This document shows, piece by piece, positions 16,232 to 23,789 of a stretch of DNA of 41,180 nucleotides (positions are counted from its first letter, which is position 1; each line of letters opens with the position of its first letter). Where the stretch lies: the NCBI GenBank assembly GCA_041908065.1, contig JAYRGC010000021.1, positions 1 through 41,180 of the forward strand. Reading direction: 5' to 3'. The notes under the pieces are model-generated. The model saw only the letters and a list, made by a program, of their open reading frames with translations, was not told where the DNA came from and did no database searches. Both the position numbers and the translations under genes were made by a program. The DNA is from JAYRGC01 sp041908065. Lineage in GTDB: Bacteria > Pseudomonadota > Alphaproteobacteria > UBA9219.

Positions 16232-17170
16232 ATGAACGCCGACGTTTCCGAAATTATCCCTAAGAAAACCGACGACGCTTTGGTGCGCGACGTAAATCTC
16301 TCCAATTTCATGGCCGAGGTCATAGACGCCTCTTCCCAAGTTCCGGTGATAGTGGATTTCTGGGCGACGTGGTGCGGGCCGTGCAAACAGCTGATCCCCC
16401 TTTTGGAAAAGCTGGTGCGGGAGAAAAAGGGCGCGGTGCGTCTGGCCAAGGTCGACGTGGACAAAAACCGCGAGATCGCCGCGCAAATGCGGGTGCAATC
16501 GGTTCCCGCCGTCTTCGCCTTCTTTCGCGGCCAGCCGGTCGACGGATTTATGGGGGCTTTGCCGGAACCGCAATTAAGGGCTTGGCTGGAGCGGATTCTC
16601 AAGGCGACGGGAACGACAGCCCCGCAGGACGACGAAGCAGCCTCCTTGGAAGAAGCGATGAAAATGGCCGATGCTTGTCTGGCCGAAGGGAACAACATCG
16701 AAGCCTGCGCGATTTATAAAAGCGTGATGGAGGCGCAGCCTGAAAACGTGGCGGCGTGCGTCGGCGTGATGCGCTGCCTTTTGGCCGACAACGATCTGGA
16801 CACGCTGAAAAAGTTCCTCGCCGCCTTGCCGAAGGACTTCGCGAAAAACAAGGCGATGGATTTCGCCCGCACGGCTCTGGCCTTGGCTGAAGAAGCGAAA
16901 AAAGTTTCCGGCTCTTCAGCCGAGCTGGAAAACGCCGTCAAAAACAATCCCGACGACCATCAGGCGCGTTTCGATCTCGCGCTATTGCTGAGCGCGGCTG
17001 GCGACAACGCGGGGGCGATAGACCATCTGCTGGAGCTGGCCAAACGCAACCGCGCATGGAACGAGGACGCCGCCCGCAAACAGCTGGTGAAAATCTTCGA
17101 ATCCCTCGGCCACGCCCATCCCCTAACGGTTCAGGGGCGCAAAAGGCTTTCGTCGGTGCTGTTTTCGTAA
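16232..17170 (+). CDS. cnoX: CnoX/YbbN-type thioredoxin-TPR chaperedoxin
   Basis: A 312-residue cytoplasmic protein with an N-terminal thioredoxin fold (about 18-125) and C-terminal TPR-like helices (about 140-300). This is the architecture of CnoX/YbbN, a holdase that protects proteins from oxidation and hands them to GroEL or DnaK. The redox motif is W47-C48-G49-P50-C51, so an active dithiol is kept, unlike E. coli CnoX (SQHC). VDVDKN and the cis-proline segment VQSVPAVFAF are also present. The site GAGGAG is upstream of ATG. It stands after bioF and convergent to dnaB, from which a full family A element separates it. Confidence 0.9.
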   Translation: MNADVSEIIPKKTDDALVRDVNLSNFMAEVIDASSQVPVIVDFWATWCGPCKQLIPLLEKLVREKKGAVRLAKVDVDKNREIAAQMRVQSVPAVFAFFRGQPVDGFMGALPEPQLRAWLERILKATGTTAPQDDEAASLEEAMKMADACLAEGNNIEACAIYKSVMEAQPENVAACVGVMRCLLADNDLDTLKKFLAALPKDFAKNKAMDFARTALALAEEAKKVSGSSAELENAVKNNPDDHQARFDLALLLSAAGDNAGAIDHLLELAKRNRAWNEDAARKQLVKIFESLGHAHPLTVQGRKRLSSVLFS

Positions 17171-17193
17171 TGCCAACGGCCTTATGAACGGCC

Positions 17194-17349
17194 GACTCTT
17201 ACGAAAAACGGGTGGGTAGTGGGTTTTCATCGGGGTTGAAGCGACGTTATTCCCATAGGCGCGGTCTGTTCCTCCCCCTTCTTAGGGGGAGGAACAGACC
17301 GTGATTGCTGAAAGAGAGATACTTTACCCACCCGTTTTCAGAAAGATCC
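17194..17349 (+). repeat. Family A element, full-length reference copy
   Basis: A 156-bp element with inverted ends (17194-17220 against 17324-17349; outer GACTCTT / AAGATCC, inner ACGGGTGGGTA / TACCCACCCGT). The central hairpin has 18-bp perfect arms, 17262-17279 and 17284-17301, with loop TCTT. Length equals that of the reverse-oriented copy at 2927-3082, and the spacers align. It occupies nearly the whole gap between the convergent cnoX and dnaB genes and carries no coding sequence. Confidence 0.85.
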
Positions 17350-17358
17350 AGTTTTCCT

Positions 17359-18867
17359 CTATTCCATGCTTCCGGAATAGCTCCGTTCCAGATTGCCGAA
17401 GCGCGTGTACTGGCCGTCGAAGTGCAGCGGCACGGTTCCGATGGGGCCGTGGCGTTGCTTGGCGATCAGGACTTCGGCGATGTTGCGGACTTCCTCGCCG
17501 CGCTCCATCCACCGCGAATGGCGGGAATTGAACTTGTCCTCGCCTTCGTCGGCGCGTTGAACCGGTTCGCTGCGGGAGTGGTAATATTCCTCGCGGTACA
17601 CGAACATCACCACGTCGGCGTCTTGCTCGATGGAGCCGGATTCCCGCAAATCAGCCAGCTGCGGCCTTTTATCCTCGCGCATTTCGACGGCGCGGGAAAG
17701 CTGCGACAAGGCCAGCACCGGAACGGCCAGCTCTTTGGCCAATCCTTTCAGGCTGCGGGTTATTTCCGAAACCTCCTGCACGCGGTTGTCGTCGCGCCGC
17801 GATCCGCTGCCGCGCAACAGCTGCAAATAGTCGATGACGATCATCCCCAAGCTGGGAACGATCCGCTTGAGCCGCCGCGCCCGCGTCCTAAGCCCTGACA
17901 CCGAAAGCCCGGGCGTGTCATCTATGTACAGCGGCGAACGCGACAGCATTCTGGAAGCGTCGATGAACTTGGGAAAATCGTCGGCTTTCACCTCGCCGCG
18001 CCGTATTTTATCCGAAGGAACTTCCGCGAACTCGCCCAGCAAACGGGTGGCCAGCTGCTCGCTCGACATTTCCAGCGAGAAGAACGCGACCGCCGATCCC
18101 TCCTTGCCGCCGGAGTTGTCGAAGGCGCGGGCGGCGTTGATGGCGATGTTGGTGGCCAAGGCCGTTTTACCCATCGAGGGGCGGCCTGCCAGTATAACCA
18201 AATCGGATTTCTGCAATCCCCCCAGCTTGCGATCCAGATCCTTCAAGCCAGTCGTCACGCCGGTGACGTGGCTGTCGCGCTTATAGGCCTCCTCGGCCAT
18301 CTTCATCGACAAAGACAGCGACTTGTCCAAGCGCACGAAGCCGCGATCCGTCTCCCCCGTCTGCGCCAGATCGAACAGCCGCGCCTCGGCGGATTCTATT
18401 TGCGTCGTGGCGGGAGCGTCCAGATCGTGGCTGTACGCGTCGTTGACCATGTCTTCGCCCAGCATTATCAACTGGCGCCGCATATGGAGATCGTGGACGA
18501 TATGGCCGTAATCGGAAACGTTGATGACCGTCACGACGCTGGCCGCCAAATCCACCAGATACCGCGCCCCGCCGACGGCAGCCAAGGCCGGATCGTTTTC
18601 GAACAATCCGCGCAGAGTGCGCGGATCGGCTATCTGCCCGCGATTGATAAGGGTGCAAATGGCGGCAAATATCCGTTCATGCGCCGGTTCGTAGAAATGA
18701 TCCGGCTTAAGGAAATCCCCGACCTTTTCGAACGCGTTGTTGTTCACGAGAATGGAGCCGAGCAAAGCCTGCTCCGCCTCCAGATTGTGAGGGGGGACGC
18801 GGTGCTGCCCCGCCTCGATCAGCGGAGCATCGCGCAATGCCGGAAAATTCATAGCGGTTTCTGCCAT
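17359..18867 (-). CDS. dnaB: Replicative DNA helicase
   Basis: The hexameric helicase of the replication fork; 502 residues from the chosen start. The N-terminal DnaB domain begins with RVPPHNLEAEQALLGSIL and includes FYEPAHERIF. The RecA-like helicase domain has Walker A G228-T235 (GRPSMGKT), FFSLEMSSEQL, Walker B MIVIDYLQLL and LSQLSRAVE, ending with the QRHGPIGTV arginine-finger region. No intein is present. The start is uncertain between ATG 18867, ATG 18852 and ATG 18900, since none has a strong ribosome binding site. It is divergent from the MarR-type gene, with 210 bases between. The neighbours alr and radA, common in relatives, are absent. Confidence 0.97.
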   Translation of the reverse strand: MAETAMNFPALRDAPLIEAGQHRVPPHNLEAEQALLGSILVNNNAFEKVGDFLKPDHFYEPAHERIFAAICTLINRGQIADPRTLRGLFENDPALAAVGGARYLVDLAASVVTVINVSDYGHIVHDLHMRRQLIMLGEDMVNDAYSHDLDAPATTQIESAEARLFDLAQTGETDRGFVRLDKSLSLSMKMAEEAYKRDSHVTGVTTGLKDLDRKLGGLQKSDLVILAGRPSMGKTALATNIAINAARAFDNSGGKEGSAVAFFSLEMSSEQLATRLLGEFAEVPSDKIRRGEVKADDFPKFIDASRMLSRSPLYIDDTPGLSVSGLRTRARRLKRIVPSLGMIVIDYLQLLRGSGSRRDDNRVQEVSEITRSLKGLAKELAVPVLALSQLSRAVEMREDKRPQLADLRESGSIEQDADVVMFVYREEYYHSRSEPVQRADEGEDKFNSRHSRWMERGEEVRNIAEVLIAKQRHGPIGTVPLHFDGQYTRFGNLERSYSGSME

Positions 18868-18939
18868 AACGGCTTTTCTAATCCCTTCCGCGCCCGTCAT
18901 ACAACCGGAAAATTGCCCCCCCCAAAAAACCGGCGCCAG

Positions 18940-18960
18940 TGCCTGAGCCTGTCGAAGGCA
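18940..18960. repeat. Small palindrome containing TGAGCCTGTCGAAGG
   Basis: In the dnaB/MarR divergent gap the ends TGCCT and AGGCA flank TGAGCCTGTCGA, forming a small stem-loop. I know this motif as a dispersed short repeat in many unrelated bacterial genomes. A run of eight C lies just beside it (18916-18923). Otherwise the 18868-19077 gap shows nothing but the MarR-gene ribosome binding site. Confidence 0.5.
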
Positions 18961-19077
18961 CCGATCTTGGGGCTATCCGCGCTTTCGGCTTCCGTTATTC
19001 CGCAAGCGCGGCTATTATACGCGAGTTTCCGCATCTTCAACGGAGATAGTTCGCCAATAACGCCAGAGGATGACATC

Positions 19078-19548
19078 GTGAAAAACTTCTATTACGAAAC
19101 CGTTCTTCTTACCGGCAGAAGCCATCGTTACTTTTTGGAAGTCCTCAAGCTGCGCCTTGACGAATGGGGTCTGCCCGACATCAACGGCGTCCAAGCGTTG
19201 GTTCTTTACAACATAGGACGCGACGAGATGACGGTAGGCGAGTTGACGGCGCGGGGGTATTACCTCGGCTCCAACGTCTCCTATAACGTCAAGGAAATGT
19301 CCGACAACGGCTATCTGGAGCAAAACCGCTCGCCGCACGACCGCCGTTCGGTTCGCATCAAGCTTTCGGCCAAAGGGCTGGAGCTGCACGGAAAGCTGGA
19401 AGCCCTGATGGAAGAACATGCAAAGGGGCTTTCCGCCTCGGGCATCAGCGCGGAAGAAATAGGCAAGGCCAACGACACGATGCGAAAGCTGGAAAAGTTC
19501 TGGACGGCGCAGATCAGCGGAACGCAGGCTTTGGCGCGCGGCGCGTGA
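19078..19548 (+). CDS. petP: MarR-family regulator, PetP/LdtR-like
   Basis: A 156-residue winged-helix DNA-binding regulator. The body matches the alphaproteobacterial PetP/LdtR subgroup: DINGVQALVLYNIG, then the recognition region TARGYYLGSNVSYNVKEM and the wing RSPHDRRSVRIKLSAKG. LdtR in Liberibacter/Sinorhizobium controls envelope remodelling genes; PetP in Rhodobacter works with the response regulator PetR (known). The start is GTG at 19078 with AGAGGA seven bases upstream; a long in-frame extension to 18268 is just the dnaB shadow. lolC/E follows after 12 bases, so the regulator and the lipoprotein exporter are probably one unit. The target genes are not known. Confidence 0.85.
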   Translation: MKNFYYETVLLTGRSHRYFLEVLKLRLDEWGLPDINGVQALVLYNIGRDEMTVGELTARGYYLGSNVSYNVKEMSDNGYLEQNRSPHDRRSVRIKLSAKGLELHGKLEALMEEHAKGLSASGISAEEIGKANDTMRKLEKFWTAQISGTQALARGA

Positions 19549-19560
19549 CGGGAATCCGAC

Positions 19561-20811
19561 ATGATCTTTTCCCCTTTTGAACGCACGGTGGCTATGCGCT
19601 ATTTGAGGGCGCGGCGGCAAGAGGGGTTTATCTCGGTCATCAGCTGGTTTTCCCTGCTCGGCATCGGCTTGGGCGTGGCCACGTTGATCGTGGTCATGGC
19701 AGTTATGAACGGGTTTCGCATCGACCTGTTTTCCCGCGTTCTGGGCATGAACGGCCACTATAACGTGTACGCCGAATATGGGGCGTTGAACGACTATCAA
19801 GCGGTTTTAGACAGGCTCCGCGCCGTCGAAGGCGTGACGGAGGCCGCACCGTCAATCGAAGGGCAAACGCTTATCACCGTCAACGGCGCGGCGTCTGGGG
19901 CTATGGTGCGGGGCGTGGACGCGAACGCTTTCTCCCGCCGCAAACTGGTGTCCGAACACATAACCGGCGGAGCGTTGTCCGATTTCGCCGACGATTCCAT
20001 CATGATCGGAGCGCGAATGGCGGGGCGTCTGGGTGTCAAGGCCGGAGACAGCCTGACTCTCATCTCTCCGATAGGAAAAACCACGGTGTTCGGCTCCACC
20101 CCTCGCGCCCGCGCCTATAAAATCGCCGCCGTCTTCGACGTGGGCATGTACGAATACGACAACGGCTTCGTGTTCATGCCGTTGGCTGCGGCGCAAGCGT
20201 TTTTCCGCCTCGGCGAAGGCGTTTCCGCGCTGGAGGTGTTCGTTCGCGATCCGCAATCCCCCGACGCTATGCGTCCGGCCATCGAAGCCGCGCTGGGAGG
20301 CAAGAACGATCTGCGGCTGGTCGACTGGCGACAGCGCAATTCCAGCTTCTTTACCGCGCTTCAGGTAGAACGCAACGTGATGTTCCTTATCCTCACGCTG
20401 ATAATCGTCGTGGCGGCGTTCAATATAATCTCCGGCCTCATCATGCTGGTGAACGACAAGGGGCGCGACATCGCCATCCTTCGCACCATGGGGGCGACCA
20501 AAGGAATGATAATGCGGATATTCCTGTTGTCCGGCGCGAGCGTAGGCGTGGCCGGAACCGCCCTGGGGTTGGGCTTGGGCGTTCTGGTCGCCGCGAACAT
20601 CGAGCGCGTACGCCAGATAATTCAACGCCTGTCCGGCACCGAGCTGTTCTCGCCCGAGATCTACTTTCTCACCCACCTCCCCTCGGTCATCGACTGGAAC
20701 GAAGTCGCGCAGGTAGTGACAATGGCGCTCGTCCTGTCGCTTCTGGCCACGCTGTACCCGTCGTGGCGGGCGGCGCGTCTCGATCCGGTGGAGGCTTTGC
20801 GCCATGAATAG
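19561..20811 (+). CDS. lolC: Lipoprotein-releasing ABC transporter permease LolC/E
   Basis: The 416-residue inner-membrane subunit of the Lol exporter, which releases outer-membrane lipoproteins from the inner membrane to LolA. Family features are the N-terminal FERTVAMRYLRARRQEGFISVISWFS, a first membrane segment (about 25-48), a large periplasmic domain (about 50-265), and three C-terminal segments (about 270-295, 315-345, 375-395) ending in WRAARLDPVEALRHE. Only one such gene is present beside lolD; many alphaproteobacteria have a single LolC/E-type subunit serving as a homodimer (LolF). ATG overlaps nothing upstream; its stop overlaps the lolD start by 8 bases. Whether it is LolC- or LolE-like cannot be told. 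Confidence 0.92.
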   Translation: MIFSPFERTVAMRYLRARRQEGFISVISWFSLLGIGLGVATLIVVMAVMNGFRIDLFSRVLGMNGHYNVYAEYGALNDYQAVLDRLRAVEGVTEAAPSIEGQTLITVNGAASGAMVRGVDANAFSRRKLVSEHITGGALSDFADDSIMIGARMAGRLGVKAGDSLTLISPIGKTTVFGSTPRARAYKIAAVFDVGMYEYDNGFVFMPLAAAQAFFRLGEGVSALEVFVRDPQSPDAMRPAIEAALGGKNDLRLVDWRQRNSSFFTALQVERNVMFLILTLIIVVAAFNIISGLIMLVNDKGRDIAILRTMGATKGMIMRIFLLSGASVGVAGTALGLGLGVLVAANIERVRQIIQRLSGTELFSPEIYFLTHLPSVIDWNEVAQVVTMALVLSLLATLYPSWRAARLDPVEALRHE

Positions 20812-21493
20812 GCCGAACCTTCCGGTGTTGGATTTATCGCAGGTCAAGCAGTCGTTCGCGGAAGGAAGCGGACGGCTGGAAATACTGCGCGGCTGCGACA
20901 TATCCATAACCGCAGGCGAGCGCGTGGCGTTGGTCGGCCCATCCGGCTCCGGCAAATCCACCTTGCTGCACATCGCCGGACTGCTGGAGCGTCCGGAATC
21001 CGGCAAAGTGTCCATTACCGGACAAGCCGCCGAAACCATGGACGATACCGAACGCACCCGCCTGAGGCGGTTAGCGATAGGCTTTGTCTACCAGTCGCAC
21101 CATCTGTTGCCGGAGTTCTCGGCGCGGGAAAATATCATGCTGCCGCAGATGATAGCGGGCGTGGCGCGGGCAAGCGCGGAAAAACGCGCCGACGAATTGC
21201 TGGCCTTGGTCGGCCTTGCCGAGCGCGCAAGCCACCGTCCGGCCAAGCTGTCGGGCGGCGAGCAGCAACGGGTGGCGATCGCCCGCGCCTTGGCCAACCG
21301 TCCGGCGGTCTTGATCGCGGACGAGCCTACCGGAAATCTGGATCCGCGCACGGCTGAAAGCGTGTTCGCCATTCTCGAAGGCTTGGCGCAATCCCAAGGC
21401 TTGGGCATGTTGATGGCCACCCACAACCACGATCTCGCCGCCCGTATGGACAGAACCTGCGAGTTGCGCGGCGGGATTTTGATAGATCGCTAA
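20804..21493 (+). CDS. lolD: Lipoprotein-releasing ABC transporter ATPase
   Basis: The cytoplasmic ATPase (229 residues) that powers the LolCDE/LolF exporter. Walker A GPSGSGKST, Q-loop FVYQSHHLLPEFSARENIMLP (LolD-type), signature LSGGEQQRVAIARAL, Walker B VLIADEPTGNLD and the H-loop ATHNHDLA are all intact. The start lies within the end of lolC/E (8-base overlap), with GGAGG nine bases upstream, so the pair is translationally coupled. trpA follows after 18 bases. Confidence 0.97.
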   Translation: MNRPNLPVLDLSQVKQSFAEGSGRLEILRGCDISITAGERVALVGPSGSGKSTLLHIAGLLERPESGKVSITGQAAETMDDTERTRLRRLAIGFVYQSHHLLPEFSARENIMLPQMIAGVARASAEKRADELLALVGLAERASHRPAKLSGGEQQRVAIARALANRPAVLIADEPTGNLDPRTAESVFAILEGLAQSQGLGMLMATHNHDLAARMDRTCELRGGILIDR

Positions 21494-21511
21494 TTTAGGG
21501 AGAAAATAAGG

Positions 21512-22336
21512 ATGAGCCCCTCGCCGTCGGCCTCGCGCATATCCGCCCGTTTCGCCGCCTTAAGACAAAGGGGGCGCAACGGTTTTGTATCCTTCATCAT
21601 GGCCGGAGATCCGGATCTCGAAACCTCTTTCGCCATCATGTCAGGCCTGCCCAAGGCCGGAGCCGACGTGATCGAGCTGGGAATGCCGTTCACCGATCCT
21701 ATGGCCGACGGCCCCGCCATTCAGGAAGCCGGACAACGCGCCATCAAAGCGGGGGCGAACCTGCGCGGCGTGTTGGATATGGCGCGGCGTTTCCGCGCAA
21801 CCGATAACGACACCCCGATAGTCTTGATGGGATACTACAACCCGATTTTCCATTATGGCCGCGAAGATTTTCTGCGCGACGCCAAAGCCGCCGGAGTGGA
21901 CGGGTTGATAGTCGTGGATCTCCCGCCGGAAGAGGACGCCGAGCTTTGCGAACCGGCGCGGAAATCCGGCCTCGACTTTATCCGCCTCGTCACCCCGACC
22001 ACCTCGCCCGAAAGGCTTAAAGTGGTTCTGCGTAACGCCGGAGGGTTTCTGTATTACGTCTCCGTCACCGGCATAACCGGCAACAAACGCGCCGAAGCCG
22101 AAAAGGTGGAAAAGGCCTTGGCTGAACTGAAAAAAGCCTCGACGCTGCCGATAGCAGTCGGCTTCGGAATCACTTCGCCCGAACAGGTTAAGGCGTTCGA
22201 AGGCATGACCGACGCCGTGGTCGTGGGCAGCGCGATTGTCAAGCGTTTGTCCGAAACTCTGGACGAAAAATCCCGCCCGACCTCGAAAACGGTTGCGGAA
22301 ACGCTCAATTTCGTGAAAAATTTGTCGGGAAAATAA
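21512..22336 (+). CDS. trpA: Tryptophan synthase alpha subunit
   Basis: The alpha subunit (274 residues) that cleaves indole-3-glycerol phosphate and channels indole to TrpB. Catalytic E55 (VIELGMPFTDP) and D66 (PMADGPAIQ) are present, as are the loop PTTSPERL and the phosphate site VGFGITSPEQ / VVVGSAIV. The ribosome binding site AGGGAG precedes ATG. In most alphaproteobacteria trpA follows trpF and trpB and precedes accD; here it follows lolD and precedes tRNA-Tyr, with no trpB in the window. The gene looks intact, so a trpB is expected elsewhere. Confidence 0.97.
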   Translation: MSPSPSASRISARFAALRQRGRNGFVSFIMAGDPDLETSFAIMSGLPKAGADVIELGMPFTDPMADGPAIQEAGQRAIKAGANLRGVLDMARRFRATDNDTPIVLMGYYNPIFHYGREDFLRDAKAAGVDGLIVVDLPPEEDAELCEPARKSGLDFIRLVTPTTSPERLKVVLRNAGGFLYYVSVTGITGNKRAEAEKVEKALAELKKASTLPIAVGFGITSPEQVKAFEGMTDAVVVGSAIVKRLSETLDEKSRPTSKTVAETLNFVKNLSGK

Positions 22337-22343
22337 CCCGCGA

Positions 22344-22373
22344 TTGACAAACGCCGAGAAAATCAGCTAGTTG
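22344..22373 (+). promoter_or_regulatory. Possible promoter for tRNA-Tyr
   Basis: A perfect -35 hexamer TTGACA lies at 22344-22349, and a poor -10 (TAGTTG) at 22368-22373, 18 bases later, about 18 bases before the tRNA. The element sits in the 54-bp gap after trpA. The weak -10 keeps confidence low. Confidence 0.35.
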
Positions 22374-22390
22374 ACATGCGTCGCCGAAAC

Positions 22391-22476
22391 GGAAGGGTGG
22401 CCGAGTGGTTAATGGCAGCAGACTGTAAATCTGCCCGCGCGAGCGTACGAAGGTTCGAATCCTTCCCCTTCCACCA
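22391..22476 (+). tRNA. tRNA-Tyr (anticodon GTA)
   Basis: An 86-nt class II tRNA. The acceptor stem GGAAGGG pairs with CCCTTCC (22466-22472), the anticodon loop CTGTAAA gives GTA at 22425-22427, a long variable arm is present, and the T-arm is GAAGG-TTCGAAT-CCTTC. The 3' CCA is encoded (22474-22476). Confidence 0.97.
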
Positions 22477-22503
22477 GCCTTCGCGAACGCAGTGAGCGAA
22501 GGC
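22477..22503. other. Hairpin directly after tRNA-Tyr
   Basis: GCCTTCGC (22477-22484) and GCGAAGGC (22496-22503) form a perfect 8-bp stem with an 11-base loop, starting at the base after the tRNA CCA. There is no T-run, so a terminator role is only possible. The remaining gap to recF (to 22605) repeats GCGAAGG-type words but shows no gene. Confidence 0.5.
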
Positions 22504-22605
22504 TGCCGCGCCGTAGTCCGAAGGGCGAAGGCGGGCTATAACGGCTGCGCGAGCTGCGGCTCGGCAAGCCAGCCTCCCACCGCCGCGCAACATGCTAAGA
22601 CAGAA

Positions 22606-23781
22606 TCAAACGGTTTCCACCAGCCTTGCGTGCGGGAGAAAATCGCGGAAAAGTCCGGTGTCGGTTCCGGTCATCCACGCCTGAACTCCCAACGATAAAA
22701 TTTCCTCGTACAACGCCGATCGGCGCGTGTCGTCCAAATGCGCCGCTATATCGTCCAAAAGCAAGATAGGCAGCATCCGCCGCGCCTTGGCCACGGCGCG
22801 GACATAAGCCAACATCAGGGAAATCAGCAGGGCTTTTTGCTCGCCGGTCGAGCAAAGATCGGCCGGACATTTCTTGACGGCGTGGATCACCGTCATGTCG
22901 CTGCGGTGCGCGCCTATCGAACAGGTTCCGGTTCTGGCGTCCTCCGCCCGCGCCGCTTTCAATCCGGCGCGCAACATATCCTCCACCGCCAAAGCGGGTT
23001 TATCGGCAAGCGCGTTTTCCGCCGCCCCCAACAGACCCAAATCAGCCTGCGGGAATTCGCTCGCGGTGTCGGCCATGGAGATCGCCAAAACTTCCAGCAT
23101 GTGCGTCCGCGCCGCCGCTATCGCCACTGCCGAAGTCGACATGGTGTCTTCCAAAGCGTCCAGCCAAACGGCGTCCTGCGCCCCGTCGCGCAGCAACCGC
23201 AAACGTTCGCGCATGGCCTTTTCATAGCGTTGCACCCGTCCGAGATGGGATGGATCGAATCCATAGGCCAGCCGGTCTAAAAGTTTCCGCCTCGCGCCCG
23301 ATCCTTCCGCCAGCACGCGATCCATGTCGGGGGTTATCCACGCCATGGCGATATGATCCGCCAATGTTTGTTGGCTTTTTACGGGGCAACCGTCTATGTG
23401 GACGATGCGGCGATCCGCTTCTTCGCCCTCGTCCGACGACGCGCTTCTTCCGGTTCCGACGCGCAACGCCCCCGAGCAGGCGTTCACCTCGGCGAACACC
23501 GTCCACGGCCTGAGCGAGCCTATCATCTGCATGTCGGCGACAGTGCCGCGCCGCAGACCGCGCCCGGGCACCAAAAGGCTGAGAGCCTCAAGAAGATTGG
23601 TTTTGCCGCTGCCGTTGGGACCGACGACGACGACCGGCATTCCGCCGGATTCCACTTCGACGCTCCGCCAACTGCGGAAATAACCCAAAGAAAGCCTCAA
23701 AATAGCGAGGGGAGCGTCGTTTGCCGCCCTCGGCGAAGCCTCATCAAGCTCCAATGCGGAAGCTCCTGCGCCGGAGGCCAT
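22606..23781 (-). CDS. recF: DNA replication and repair protein RecF
   Basis: A 391-residue SMC-like ATPase that, with RecO/RecR, loads RecA at gaps in single-stranded DNA. Walker A is at 54-61 (GPNGSGKT), LRRGTVADM follows, the signature-like segment is CSTGEQKALLISLMLAY, and Walker B is ILLLDDIAAHLD. The start is 8 bases after the dnaN stop, so dnaN-recF form an operon. It ends facing tRNA-Tyr. An N-terminal stretch of about 25 residues before the first strand is rather long, so a later start is possible. Confidence 0.95.
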   Translation of the reverse strand: MASGAGASALELDEASPRAANDAPLAILRLSLGYFRSWRSVEVESGGMPVVVVGPNGSGKTNLLEALSLLVPGRGLRRGTVADMQMIGSLRPWTVFAEVNACSGALRVGTGRSASSDEGEEADRRIVHIDGCPVKSQQTLADHIAMAWITPDMDRVLAEGSGARRKLLDRLAYGFDPSHLGRVQRYEKAMRERLRLLRDGAQDAVWLDALEDTMSTSAVAIAAARTHMLEVLAISMADTASEFPQADLGLLGAAENALADKPALAVEDMLRAGLKAARAEDARTGTCSIGAHRSDMTVIHAVKKCPADLCSTGEQKALLISLMLAYVRAVAKARRMLPILLLDDIAAHLDDTRRSALYEEILSLGVQAWMTGTDTGLFRDFLPHARLVETV

Positions 23782-23789
23782 CTACGCGC

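Noticed and set aside
18268..19077. N-terminal extension of the MarR-type gene
   Set aside because: The frame is open through antisense dnaB, but the family N-terminus and an AGAGGA site fix the start at GTG 19078.
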